DNA of 64,000 nt from positions 12,152 through 76,151 of the forward strand of contig NZ_JAVWJB010000008.1 of assembly GCF_036639235.1 (NCBI RefSeq). Reading direction: 5' to 3'. The notes under the pieces are model-generated. The model had not been told where the DNA came from. It searched no databases and saw only the letters and a list, made by a program, of their open reading frames with translations. Below are positions 8,420 to 17,132 of this stretch, piece by piece; position 1 is the first letter of the stretch; each line of letters opens with the position of its first letter. The DNA is from Clostridium_AB sp036639235 (GTDB lineage: Bacteria > Bacillota > Clostridia > Clostridiales > Caloramatoraceae). Made by a program: the position numbers and the translations under genes.

Positions 8420-8869
8420 TTAGTTAAGTAATTTTTTGAATTTACCAACTAGTTCCTGTGCCTTTTCTTCGGTTCTTGCAAGTACTAATATAGTATTATC
8501 TCCAGCAATCGTTCCTACTATACCATCAAAGGATAGCGTATCTATAGCCTCTGCAGCTGCTGAACCTGACCCTGATAGAGTCTTTAGTAGTATAGCGTTA
8601 CCAACATAGTCAACATTAATAACTGTTTGTGTAAAAATATTAACTAGTTTCTCTGATAGTACATTTTCACTTTGGGTAATTGATGCGTATTTGTATCTTC
8701 CCTGTGCACTTAACACCTTAATTAGTTTAAGTTCTTTAACGTCTCTTGATACTGTTGCCTGAGTAACATCCATACCCTGACATCTTAATGCATCAACAAG
8801 CTCCTCTTGTGTTTCAATATCATTTTGTGTTATGAGTTCTAAAATTTTGGCATGCCTTGCGATTTTCAT
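8420..8869 (-). CDS. argR: Arginine repressor ArgR/AhrC
   Basis: Hexameric transcription regulator that senses arginine. The N-terminal winged helix (residues 1-70) has the conserved SRDVKELKLIKV segment. The C-terminal oligomerisation and arginine-binding domain (80-149) has GTIAGDNTILVLART, including the conserved GDNT with the ligand-binding Asp. Length 149 aa is normal. It lies 15 nt before recN, the standard Firmicute argR-recN pair. Confidence 0.96.
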   Translation of the reverse strand: MKIARHAKILELITQNDIETQEELVDALRCQGMDVTQATVSRDVKELKLIKVLSAQGRYKYASITQSENVLSEKLVNIFTQTVINVDYVGNAILLKTLSGSGSAAAEAIDTLSFDGIVGTIAGDNTILVLARTEEKAQELVGKFKKLLN

Positions 8870-8889
8870 TTAGATACTCCTTTCGCTAC

Positions 8890-9747
8890 TTAAAAATTTC
8901 TTTGTCTAAATTTATTTCTTAAAACATCATAGAATCCTCTATTACCTAATTTAATAAATTTAACATTTGCTGGTGCCTTCTTAACAATAACCTTATCTAG
9001 CTTACTAAGCTTTTGGCCTTGCTGACCATCACAAGTTAAAAATATCTCATCAGCGTCCCTTTCAATCTCCACAGTAATCTCTTTAGAATCAGCAATAACA
9101 ATACTCCTTGAATATAAAGTATGTGGACATATAGGAGTCATTAACATAACCCCTACCTCAGGACTGATTATAGGACCTCCTGCTGAAAGTGAATAAGCAG
9201 TTGACCCTGTTGGAGTTGAAATAATAAGTCCATCTGCATGATAATCATCAACAAATTCACCATCTGAATAAGTGTTTAGGGTAATCATTCTACTTAATGT
9301 ACCCTTAGCTATGTTAACATCATTTAAACAGTATAGATTATCTCCAATTTCACCGTCTCTTATAACATTTGCTTGAAGAAGAATTCTTTCTTGAATTGAA
9401 TATTCACCATCAATAATTCTTTGAAGCGCAAAAAAAGCATCTTCCTTCTCAACTTCGGTTATAAATCCCAGATTCCCCATATTAATTCCAAGTAAAGGTA
9501 TACCTGATAAAAATGCTCCTCTAGCAACTCCAAGTAAAGTTCCATCTCCACCTAAAACAATTAGATAATCACAGATTGAATACATCTCATCATGTGAATA
9601 TCCAATATCACTTCTTGAAAGCTTCGAAGCTGATATTTCTGATAAACAAACCTTACAATCCTTATCTTCAAGCCATTTAATTATTGAAGATGTAAACTCA
9701 AGTCCCTTATCCTTAGTCAGATTAGCTATTATTCCAAATCTCGCCAT
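8890..9747 (-). CDS. nadK: NAD kinase
   Basis: Phosphorylates NAD+ to NADP+ in the cytoplasm. The diagnostic GGDGTLL is at about residue 65. The NAD-binding NDVNIAKG segment and the glycine-rich STPTGSTAYSLSAGGP loop follow. At 285 residues it is a standard bacterial NadK. It lies between tlyA and argR in a tightly packed operon (20-30 nt gaps). Confidence 0.96.
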   Translation of the reverse strand: MARFGIIANLTKDKGLEFTSSIIKWLEDKDCKVCLSEISASKLSRSDIGYSHDEMYSICDYLIVLGGDGTLLGVARGAFLSGIPLLGINMGNLGFITEVEKEDAFFALQRIIDGEYSIQERILLQANVIRDGEIGDNLYCLNDVNIAKGTLSRMITLNTYSDGEFVDDYHADGLIISTPTGSTAYSLSAGGPIISPEVGVMLMTPICPHTLYSRSIVIADSKEITVEIERDADEIFLTCDGQQGQKLSKLDKVIVKKAPANVKFIKLGNRGFYDVLRNKFRQRNF

Positions 9748-9773
9748 TTTTTCACCGCCGCACTTAATATTAT

Positions 9774-10595
9774 CTATAAACTCTCATGTGAAGACTTAAC
9801 AACATTCTTAGTTAATTCTTCATGGTCTATAACTTCTTTATCCTCTTGTAAATCTACATCCTTTGAAAGATATAATAAATACTCTCTATTACCCTCAGGT
9901 CCCTTTACAGGTGAGAAGTCAAGTCCCCTAATCTTATAACCTATAGACTTTGCAAAGTTCATAATCATAAGAATAACCTCCTCATGAACCTTAGGATCTC
10001 TAACAACACCTTTTTTGCCAACCTTTTCTCTTCCAGCTTCAAATTGTGGCTTTATTAGAGCAACAATTTCACCCTTGTCAGTTAAAAGAGTCTTAAGAAC
10101 TGGTAATACAAGCTTTAGGGAAATAAATGAAACATCAATAGATGCAAAATCTAATTGTTCATCTAAATTCTCAGGTGTTACATATCTAATATTGGTTCTT
10201 TCCATACAAACAACTCTCTCATCTGTTCTTAAAACCCAAGCCATTTGTCCATAACCAACATCAACTGCATATACCTTAACTGCGTGGTTTTGAAGCATAC
10301 AATCTGTAAATCCACCTGTTGATGCTCCAACATCCATACAAACTCTTCCCTCAAGAGAAATTCCAAATGACTTCATAGCCTTAGCAAGCTTAAGTCCACC
10401 TCTACTAACATATGGTATTGCAACACCTTTAACCTCTATGTCTGAGTCTACCTTAATCTTCTCTCCAACCTTATCTACTCTGTTATTGTTAACAAAAACA
10501 AGTCCTGCCATTATGTTTTTTCTAGCCTTTTCCCTTGAGTCAAAAAATCCCTTTTCAACTAGTAATACATCAATTCTTTCTTTAGCTTCTGCCAT
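9774..10595 (-). CDS. tlyA: TlyA-family rRNA methyltransferase
   Basis: TlyA proteins 2'-O-methylate rRNA and are also called hemolysin-like. The protein has an N-terminal S4 RNA-binding domain (residues 1-65, with RIDVLLVEKGFFDSREKA) and a FtsJ-like Rossmann methyltransferase domain with DVGASTGGFTDCML as the SAM-binding motif. I place the start at the ATG at 10595 (273 aa), 6 nt after AAGGAG; it overlaps the end of dxs by 14 nt, pointing to translational coupling. No rRNA target can be read from the sequence. Confidence 0.92.
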   Translation of the reverse strand: MAEAKERIDVLLVEKGFFDSREKARKNIMAGLVFVNNNRVDKVGEKIKVDSDIEVKGVAIPYVSRGGLKLAKAMKSFGISLEGRVCMDVGASTGGFTDCMLQNHAVKVYAVDVGYGQMAWVLRTDERVVCMERTNIRYVTPENLDEQLDFASIDVSFISLKLVLPVLKTLLTDKGEIVALIKPQFEAGREKVGKKGVVRDPKVHEEVILMIMNFAKSIGYKIRGLDFSPVKGPEGNREYLLYLSKDVDLQEDKEVIDHEELTKNVVKSSHESL

Positions 10596-12462
10596 GATGT
10601 TCTCCTTCAATGCTTTGTAATATTGTACTTACTATACCCTCAGTATTTAAACCGTAATCCTCATACAGCTCATTAACACTTCCATGATGAATAAATTCAT
10701 CAGGATATCCTAAAGTAATAGTTTTCTTGTATATATCCTTATCAGATACACACTTAACTATAGCCTCACCAAATCCGCCACTTATTACATTGTCTTCGAT
10801 GGTGAATACTATGTTATGACTTTTGTATATATATTCTATCATATTTTCGTCTAAAGGTTTAATAAATTTACCATTGATAAGTGTGGGTTTTATGCCATAT
10901 TCCTCTAGTTTCTTAGCAGCTAAGTATCCATGTTGAACCATTTTACCTGTTGCAACTATAGCCACTTCACTACCTTCTAGTATTTTTTCCCACTTACCAA
11001 CCTCAATTAAATTATCTTCTTTAAATCCCTCAAATATATCTCCACCTCTTGGGTATCTAATAGCAATTGGTGAATCATTATACTTAAATCCAAACTTAAG
11101 CATAGATTTAAATTCACTAATACTCTTAGGCGCCATAATCACAAGGTTTGGTATATCCCTAAGATATGATATATCGAATACTCCTTGATGGGTTTCTCCA
11201 TCTTCTCCAACTATACCTGCCCTATCTATACAGAACATAACAGGTAAATTTTGTATGCACACATCATGTAAAACCTGATCGTATGCCCTTTGAAGGAATG
11301 TAGAATAAACAGCAAAAACAGGCTTAAGACCCTGACTTGCAAGTCCCGCTGCAAATGTTACAGCATGTTGTTCTGCAATACCTACGTCAAAAAATCTATC
11401 ACTATATTTTGATGCAAAGTCACTTAATCCAGTTCCATCTGGCATAGCAGCAGTAATTGCAACTATGTTTTCGTTTTCACTTGCAGCATTAACTATTGCA
11501 TCTCCAAATACAGATGAATAATTAGCCTTACCCTTTGAAGCCTCTCCTGTCTCTATACTAAAGGGACCTATACCATGGAATTTATCAGGCTTATTCTCAG
11601 CATAATAATATCCCTTACCTTTTTTGGTAATAACGTGTACAAGTACCGGTCCTCTTATTTTCTTAGCCCTAGTTAGAACATTTGATATTTCCTTAATGTT
11701 ATGACCATCTATTGGTCCTAAATAAGTAAATCCAAGTTCTTCAAATAACATTCCCTTAACTAAAAGTGATTTAACACTTTCCTTAACCCTCTCTGCTGCT
11801 TTATATAAATTATTACCAACAGCAGGAATTTTCTTAACCATATACTCTATATCATCTCTAAGATTCATATATGTAGGCTGGGTTCTTATTCTAGCTAAAT
11901 AACTAGATAAGCTACCAACATTAGGTGCTATTGACATTTCATTGTCGTTTAAAACAACTATCATATTTGTATTTGTGTTTCCTGCATGGTTTAATGCCTC
12001 AAGTGCCACTCCACCTGTTAGGGCACCATCACCTATTACTGCAACCACACTATTATTCCTACACATAATATCACGTGCCTTAGCCATTCCAAAAGCTGCT
12101 GATATTGATGTGCTACTATGCCCTGTTGAAAATGAATCGTATTCACTTTCATTAGGTCTTGGGAATCCACTTAGCCCATTATACTTTCTAAGTGTATCAA
12201 ATCTCTCTTTTCTACCGGTTAAAATCTTGTGTACATAGGATTGATGACCAACGTCCCAAACAATTTTATCCTCAGGCATATTAAACACCTTATGAAGTGC
12301 AATTGTAAGTTCTACAACTCCTAAATTAGGAGCTAAATGACCACCTGTTTTAGATACAGAACAAATAAGAAAATTTCTAATCTCATCTGCTAATCTATAT
12401 AATTCATCTGTAGTTAAGTTTTTTATATCCTTAGGGTATTTTATATTATCTAGTAATGACAT
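10582..12462 (-). CDS. dxs: 1-deoxy-D-xylulose-5-phosphate synthase
   Basis: First enzyme of the MEP isoprenoid pathway: condenses pyruvate and glyceraldehyde-3-phosphate using thiamine diphosphate. Seen: substrate-site His in DVGHQSYVHKILTGR, the ThDP motif GDGALTGG...LNDNEMSIAPN, and the transketolase Pyr domain DVGIAEQHAVTFAAGLA. The ATG at 12462 is chosen (626 aa), with AGGTGA upstream. Together with ispA two loci upstream it forms the isoprenoid core that surrounds the OLE RNA and oapA in genomes having that RNA. Confidence 0.97.
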   Translation of the reverse strand: MSLLDNIKYPKDIKNLTTDELYRLADEIRNFLICSVSKTGGHLAPNLGVVELTIALHKVFNMPEDKIVWDVGHQSYVHKILTGRKERFDTLRKYNGLSGFPRPNESEYDSFSTGHSSTSISAAFGMAKARDIMCRNNSVVAVIGDGALTGGVALEALNHAGNTNTNMIVVLNDNEMSIAPNVGSLSSYLARIRTQPTYMNLRDDIEYMVKKIPAVGNNLYKAAERVKESVKSLLVKGMLFEELGFTYLGPIDGHNIKEISNVLTRAKKIRGPVLVHVITKKGKGYYYAENKPDKFHGIGPFSIETGEASKGKANYSSVFGDAIVNAASENENIVAITAAMPDGTGLSDFASKYSDRFFDVGIAEQHAVTFAAGLASQGLKPVFAVYSTFLQRAYDQVLHDVCIQNLPVMFCIDRAGIVGEDGETHQGVFDISYLRDIPNLVIMAPKSISEFKSMLKFGFKYNDSPIAIRYPRGGDIFEGFKEDNLIEVGKWEKILEGSEVAIVATGKMVQHGYLAAKKLEEYGIKPTLINGKFIKPLDENMIEYIYKSHNIVFTIEDNVISGGFGEAIVKCVSDKDIYKKTITLGYPDEFIHHGSVNELYEDYGLNTEGIVSTILQSIEGEHHGRS

Positions 12463-12482
12463 ACTCTTCACCTATATTAAAT

Positions 12483-13064
12483 TTATTTTTTCATCATGAA
12501 TGATTCCAAAATCCATGCTACGTTATATACAATGTTATTACTTTTAGATATAGCAAAAATTTTACCAATTGCTTTTCCGCCAACAGTTAATGAGGCTACT
12601 ATTCCACTAATAAAAAGTGTTATAACACCACCACTTGCTGTAGTAGTTGTTGAAAGAATCTTCACTACTATAACCGCACCTGTTGTACCACTAATGATTC
12701 CACAAATATCCCCTATAACATCATTACAAAATGTTGATACTTTGTCTGCATTACGAATTAAAAAAACAGCCGCCTTAGCACCCTTTACCTTCCTTGACGC
12801 CATGGAATGAAACGGGGTCTCATCTGCTGCTGCTACCGCCATACCAACAATATCAAAAATTATTCCTATAAAAATTATAGAAATAAGTATTAAAAATGCA
12901 ATTAAAATATCTACTCTGTGTAGGAAAATATCAGAAACATAGCTTATTGTAGATGAAATTATAAATGCAAGAATAAAAATTGATATTATCCACTTTGCAT
13001 TTGCCCCCTTTTGAGGAATTTTACTATGAAACTTTACTTTCCTTTTAGTTTTATTCTCTCCCAT
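12483..13064 (-). CDS. oapA: OLE-associated membrane protein OapA-like
   Basis: A 193-residue protein with a basic N-terminus (KTKRKVKFHSK) and four predicted membrane segments at about residues 24-46, 53-80, 117-137 and 145-170. A DxxxD motif (D115-V-I-G-D119) lies at the start of the third segment, preceded by a basic stretch (SRKVKGAK, 90-97). In Bacillus halodurans, OapA is a four-pass membrane protein that binds OLE RNA, has a functionally important DxxxD motif, and is encoded between the RNA and dxs. Position, size, topology and motif all agree. The ATG at 13064 follows AAAGGTGAT, only 8 nt after the RNA's 3' strand, so both are probably in one transcript. The assignment rests on these features, not on an alignment. 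Confidence 0.85.
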   Translation of the reverse strand: MGENKTKRKVKFHSKIPQKGANAKWIISIFILAFIISSTISYVSDIFLHRVDILIAFLILISIIFIGIIFDIVGMAVAAADETPFHSMASRKVKGAKAAVFLIRNADKVSTFCNDVIGDICGIISGTTGAVIVVKILSTTTTASGGVITLFISGIVASLTVGGKAIGKIFAISKSNNIVYNVAWILESFMMKK

Positions 13065-13085
13065 TTTATCACCTTTAATTAATAA

Positions 13086-13672
13086 ACTTAGATGGTAATA
13101 TATTGAGTTAAGTTTGCGGCTTAGGTCCAGCAGGCTTTCCCATTCTCATGTCCATCTGTCGCCATAATGGTGGTTTCCCTTTCACTGAAAATCTATATTG
13201 TTACCAAATATAGGGCTGAATTACCACTTAGTCCACACTGCAATCCCCAAAATATCTCATTACGAACAGTCTAGGAGTTTTCCTCAACAACATAATCCTC
13301 TCCTAGCCTCTTTTGCAAAATTGGTTTCCTATAGCAATTACTTATATCCTCGGGCCCTGAGAATATAAATCTGATCCATCCTCCGCCAACCTCACTCAAG
13401 GCAGGCTACACTGCAAGTAGCTGTTTCCAACCACTACGCAGGTTTAATCCTATGCCGTAGATAATCTTGTTACCCACGAGGATAGGTCTCCACGAAAAGT
13501 AGGGTCGATTGCGCATGCCATTGCGGTCGCCCCACAATTCTCTCTCCCAGCACCAACCCACAACTGGGCGTAGCGAGCCAGCACAAGAAGCTTCATCGAT
13601 GTGCCCTTTGACGAATTTTTAGCCCCGCCTTCAAAGAGGATATAGTTGACTAGAATACTGCACCATCTAAGT
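13086..13672 (-). ncRNA. ole: OLE (ornate, large, extremophilic) RNA
   Basis: The 658-nt gap between ispA and the oapA-like gene has no long open frame, is clearly richer in G+C than its neighbours and is full of short inverted repeats. The ends pair perfectly over 11 bp (ACTTAGATGGT, 13086-13096, with ACCATCTAAGT, 13662-13672), giving a closed RNA of 587 nt; known OLE RNAs are about 600 nt. Internal hairpins include CTATATT/AATATAG (13193-13213) and CTAGGAG/CTCCTAG (13271-13306). Known OLE genes lie between ispA and oapA near dxs, tlyA, argR and recN, exactly as here. The RNA forms a membrane ribonucleoprotein with OapA, linked to growth under cold, alcohol and other stresses. A covariance search was not possible. 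Confidence 0.88.
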
Positions 13673-13679
13673 AATTTCT

Positions 13680-13708
13680 AATTTATCATATAAACTTTAA
13701 TCTAACAA
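13680..13708 (-). promoter_or_regulatory. Candidate sigma-A promoter of OLE RNA
   Basis: On the minus strand TTGTTA (13703-13708) is separated by 17 nt from TAAATT (13680-13685). A start 7 nt later falls at about 13673, right at the 5' arm of the terminal stem of the OLE RNA. This suggests the RNA and oapA can be made independently of ispA. Confidence 0.5.
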
Positions 13709-13722
13709 CATTTTATTCTAAA

Positions 13723-14598
13723 TTATGACTTCCTATTAAGTAGGTACTCTGTATAATATGTTAAAAATCCTGATTTGTCTATTTCTTTAGATATAACAAG
13801 AGCCTCATTAGTAAGATCATTTGCAAGACTTAAAGATTCCTCTATCCCTAGTAATGTTACAAAGGTAGATTTATTATTCTCTTTATCGCTTAAAGCGCGT
13901 TTTCCAAGGGACTTTGAATCGCTTGTATAATCTAAAACATCATCAACAATTTGGAATACAAGTCCAATATTCTTTCCATACTCTGATATTTTAGATACTA
14001 AATCTTCTCTATTAGATATTAAAGCACCTACTACACATGAAGCTTCTATTAATGCACCTGTTTTATTCGCATGCATCTTAATAAGTGTATCAAGTGGTAT
14101 CTTCTGATTCTCAGATTCCATGTCAATTACTTGACCTAGTATCATGCCTCTTGTACCCGCTGCCCTTGATATTACATTACCAATTTCAATGTACTTAATA
14201 TTATTCAGATCTTTAATTTTATTAAATATAATCTCATAGGCAAGATTTAAAAGTCCATCTCCTGCAAGTATTGCATTAGCCTCACCAAACTTAATGTGAT
14301 TAGTAGGCATACCACGTCTTAAATCATCATTATCCATTGCTGGTAAGTCATCATGAATTAAAGAATAGGTATGAATACATTCTATAGAAATAGCAAAAGG
14401 TAGTGCAGATAAAACGTCACCACCTAGTGCCTTTGTTATTGCAAGTGTAAGAGTTGGTCTAACCCTTTTTCCACCGGCTAATAGACTGTAATTCATAGAA
14501 TCAATTATAGTCTTATGTGAATCATCATATTTTAAAATAGAACTTAAATGGCTATCTATTAATTCCTTATACTCTACTACGTCTTTTTGGAATGTCAT
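13723..14598 (-). CDS. ispA: Geranyl/farnesyl diphosphate synthase
   Basis: Condenses isopentenyl diphosphate with allylic diphosphates to farnesyl diphosphate. The first aspartate-rich motif DDLPAMDNDD (about residue 80) and the second motif QIVDDVLDYTSD (about residue 217) are intact, as is GGKRVRP near residue 37 for diphosphate binding. Length 291 aa is typical of IspA. It overlaps the xseB stop by one base and ends 51 nt before the OLE RNA. Confidence 0.95.
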   Translation of the reverse strand: MTFQKDVVEYKELIDSHLSSILKYDDSHKTIIDSMNYSLLAGGKRVRPTLTLAITKALGGDVLSALPFAISIECIHTYSLIHDDLPAMDNDDLRRGMPTNHIKFGEANAILAGDGLLNLAYEIIFNKIKDLNNIKYIEIGNVISRAAGTRGMILGQVIDMESENQKIPLDTLIKMHANKTGALIEASCVVGALISNREDLVSKISEYGKNIGLVFQIVDDVLDYTSDSKSLGKRALSDKENNKSTFVTLLGIEESLSLANDLTNEALVISKEIDKSGFLTYYTEYLLNRKS

Positions 14599-14843
14599 TA
14601 TATCTCCTCCTGAGGTAGGAATTTTTCTTCCTTAAGTTCTCCACTTTTCTCCCTCATAATAACGTTTATCTTTGTTTCAGCATCATCAAGTCTGGCATTA
14701 CAAAGTGATACAAGGTCCATTCCTTCTTTAAAAACTTTTATAGATTCTTCAAGGGAAAGATCTTCACTTTCCATTTTTGAAACTATTTCTTCAAGTCTCT
14801 CTATTGCTTCTTCGAAGTTTTTTTCTTTTTTTCTAGTTGCCAT
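14598..14843 (-). CDS. xseB: Exodeoxyribonuclease VII small subunit
   Basis: Small helical subunit of ExoVII, which degrades single-stranded DNA. The 81-residue protein shows the signature FEEAIERLEEIVSKMESEDL...SIKVFKEGMDL. The start ATG at 14843 follows GGAGGGAA and lies inside the end of xseA (43-nt overlap), consistent with coupled translation of the two subunits. Confidence 0.93.
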   Translation of the reverse strand: MATRKKEKNFEEAIERLEEIVSKMESEDLSLEESIKVFKEGMDLVSLCNARLDDAETKINVIMREKSGELKEEKFLPQEEI

Positions 14844-16114
14844 TTTGTTCCCTCCATTATCTTTTCTACTTTACAATTTACCATACCATCAATCATGTTA
14901 ATCTTAATACTATCACCTTTTTCAACATCCTGTACCGTGTTTACAACCTTATCATTTAAGGTTACAAATGAATATCCTCTTTGAAGAGTATTAAGTGGGC
15001 TTAAAACATCAATTTTTGAAATTAATTCTATATACTTTTGCTTCTTAGCATTAATTAATTTCTCGATATTAATTGATATGTCCTTTTGGTATAAATTTAT
15101 ATCATTTCTTGATGATTTTATATTATCATAAAAGCTATTAAATATCTTGTTATAAATTGTATCTACATATTGCATATTTTCCTTAAGCTTTCTTTCAGGT
15201 GATAACATATTAATTGTTTTTTCGTATGAAAGGTTGTTATTTCTCTTTTGCTTAATAGAGTTTTTTGTAATAGTGTGTATTCTTGAAACAATCGCATTAA
15301 TCTTATAACTAATTTCATCATAAGAAGGTACTGTAACCTCTGCAGCATGTGATGGAGTTGAAGCTCTAAAATCTGCTACAAAGTCTGCAATCGTATAGTC
15401 TGTTTCATGTCCTACTGCTGAAACTATAGGTGTTTTGCTTGAATATATACATCTAGCAAGTTCTTCTTCATTGAAGCACCAAAGCTCCTCAATAGACCCT
15501 CCCCCTCGTCCAATAATAATAACATCAACATCGCCTCTACTATTAAAATAATTTATTCCTTCTATTATAGTTTTATGTGCACCTTCTCCCTGTACCGTTG
15601 CAGGGTATAGTAGAATATTAACTCCCTTATACCTTTTAGTAGAAACATTAATAATATCCCTAATAACTGCACCTGTTGGAGAGGTTACAACACCTATTTT
15701 TTGTGGAAAAAGTGGCAAGGATTGCTTCCTTGCCACATCAAATAAACCTTCTGTTTCTAGTTTTTTCTTAAGCTGCTGATAAGCTTCATATAGATCCCCA
15801 ATACCATCTACATTCATGCTCTTACAATACAACTGATACTTTCCGTCTCTTTCGTACACGGAAACTCTACCTCTAACTAGAACCTTTTGTCCATTTTGTG
15901 GCTTAAACTTTAATGAAGTTGCGTCTGTTTTAAACATAACACAGCTAAGTTTTGCCTTATCGTCCTTAAGGGTAAAGTACATATGCCCAGACGAATGGTG
16001 GGTAAAGTTAGAGAGTTCTCCACTTATATATATATTGTTAAGTTCTAAATCATATTCAAAAAGTTCCCTAATGTATGAGTTAACCTCATAAACACTAAAG
16101 TATTTATTGTTCAT
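14801..16114 (-). CDS. xseA: Exodeoxyribonuclease VII large subunit
   Basis: Catalytic subunit of ExoVII. An N-terminal OB-fold (residues 1-100: ISGELSNFTHHSSGHMYFTLKD) precedes the catalytic core with TSPTGAVIRDI, IGRGGGSIEELW and SAVGHETDYTIADFVAD; a charged helical region (280-390) forms the coiled coil, and a C-terminal segment begins at LQRGYSFV. Length 437 aa is normal. It overlaps folD by 11 nt and xseB by 43 nt. Confidence 0.96.
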   Translation of the reverse strand: MNNKYFSVYEVNSYIRELFEYDLELNNIYISGELSNFTHHSSGHMYFTLKDDKAKLSCVMFKTDATSLKFKPQNGQKVLVRGRVSVYERDGKYQLYCKSMNVDGIGDLYEAYQQLKKKLETEGLFDVARKQSLPLFPQKIGVVTSPTGAVIRDIINVSTKRYKGVNILLYPATVQGEGAHKTIIEGINYFNSRGDVDVIIIGRGGGSIEELWCFNEEELARCIYSSKTPIVSAVGHETDYTIADFVADFRASTPSHAAEVTVPSYDEISYKINAIVSRIHTITKNSIKQKRNNNLSYEKTINMLSPERKLKENMQYVDTIYNKIFNSFYDNIKSSRNDINLYQKDISINIEKLINAKKQKYIELISKIDVLSPLNTLQRGYSFVTLNDKVVNTVQDVEKGDSIKINMIDGMVNCKVEKIMEGTKWQLEKKKKTSKKQ

Positions 16115-16955
16115 ATTCTAATGAAGCCTCCAAAACATTTTCTACAAGCATTGTAGTTGTCATAGCTCCAACTCCACCTGGTACTGGTGTAATATGTGAT
16201 GCTTTTTCAAGCACGCCTTCAAAGTCAACATCACCTTTTAGTTTTCCATCAACCATGTTAACTCCAGCGTCTATAACTACAGTGCCCTCTTTTACCATAT
16301 CAGCAGTAATAAGGTTAGCTTTACCTGCTGCACTTACTATTATATCACAATTTAGAGTTTCTGACTTTAAGTCCTTTGTTTTAGAATGACAGATGTTAAC
16401 CGTCGCACCTTCATTTAGTAGTAACAGGGCAACTGGCTTACCAACTACATTACTTCTACCTACTACACATACCCTTGTCCCAACAAGATCCATGCCACAT
16501 TCTTTAATAAGTCTAACTATACCCTTTGGAGTACATGGCTTTAGACATTTTTCTCCCCTAAAAAGCTTTCCTGTATTATCAAGATTAAAACAGTCAATAT
16601 CCTTATTTGGAGAAATAGATCTTGCTACGTTGTCTGGAGATATGTGCTTTGGAAGTGGAACTTGTACAATAATTCCGTTAATATCTTCTCTTTCGTTAAG
16701 GTTCTCTATTAATGAGATTACCTCATCCTCAGTGCTCTCCTCTGGTAGTTCAAACATTGTATATTCTACCCCAACCTCATGGGACACTTTCTGTTGACCC
16801 TTAACATATGATATTGATGAAGGGTCACTTCCTACTAATATTGCAGCAATTCCAGGAGCTCTTCCCTTAATATTAATATGCTCCTTAACTCTTTCCTTAA
16901 GTTCTTCTCTTATATTTGCAGCTATTTCCTTAGCGTTAATTACTATTCCACTCAT
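16104..16955 (-). CDS. folD: Methylenetetrahydrofolate dehydrogenase/cyclohydrolase
   Basis: Bifunctional enzyme that converts 5,10-methylene-THF to 10-formyl-THF using NADP+. The active-site SYVKGQQK (catalytic Lys at about residue 53), VQVPLPKHI and the Rossmann motif VVGRSNVVGKPVA are present, with PVPGGVGAMTTTMLVEN at the C-terminus. 283 aa, normal. It is the first gene of the long folD-to-recN unit; a sigma-A-like promoter lies at 17002-17029. Confidence 0.96.
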   Translation of the reverse strand: MSGIVINAKEIAANIREELKERVKEHINIKGRAPGIAAILVGSDPSSISYVKGQQKVSHEVGVEYTMFELPEESTEDEVISLIENLNEREDINGIIVQVPLPKHISPDNVARSISPNKDIDCFNLDNTGKLFRGEKCLKPCTPKGIVRLIKECGMDLVGTRVCVVGRSNVVGKPVALLLLNEGATVNICHSKTKDLKSETLNCDIIVSAAGKANLITADMVKEGTVVIDAGVNMVDGKLKGDVDFEGVLEKASHITPVPGGVGAMTTTMLVENVLEASLEYEQ

Positions 16956-17001
16956 TTGATCACCTCATAAACCTATAAATAAACAATTAAATAATACTAA
17001 T

Positions 17002-17029
17002 ATTTTATCAAACTAAACCAATTGTGTAA
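17002..17029 (-). promoter_or_regulatory. Candidate sigma-A promoter for folD operon
   Basis: Minus strand TTACAC (17024-17029), 16-nt spacer, TGA-TAAAAT with the -10 at 17002-17007, about 50 nt before the folD start. Confidence 0.4.
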
Positions 17030-17132
17030 CACATTTAATTAAAAAGAATACATTACTTATAATTGAAATTAGTTTATCATTTTGTTGCAAAAATGTCTAG
17101 TGTGAAAATATAAAAAATTAAAAGATTTTTTA

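Noticed and set aside
12496..12810. 104-aa plus-strand frame opposite oapA
   Set aside because: Antisense to a membrane gene; hydrophobic by mirror composition only.
13086..13672. RNase P RNA, tmRNA or an rRNA fragment as alternatives for the structured RNA
   Set aside because: No tRNA-like ends, and gene order, length and the OapA neighbour all point to OLE.
15163..15348. 61-aa minus-strand frame inside xseA
   Set aside because: Out-of-frame shadow within a well-conserved gene.
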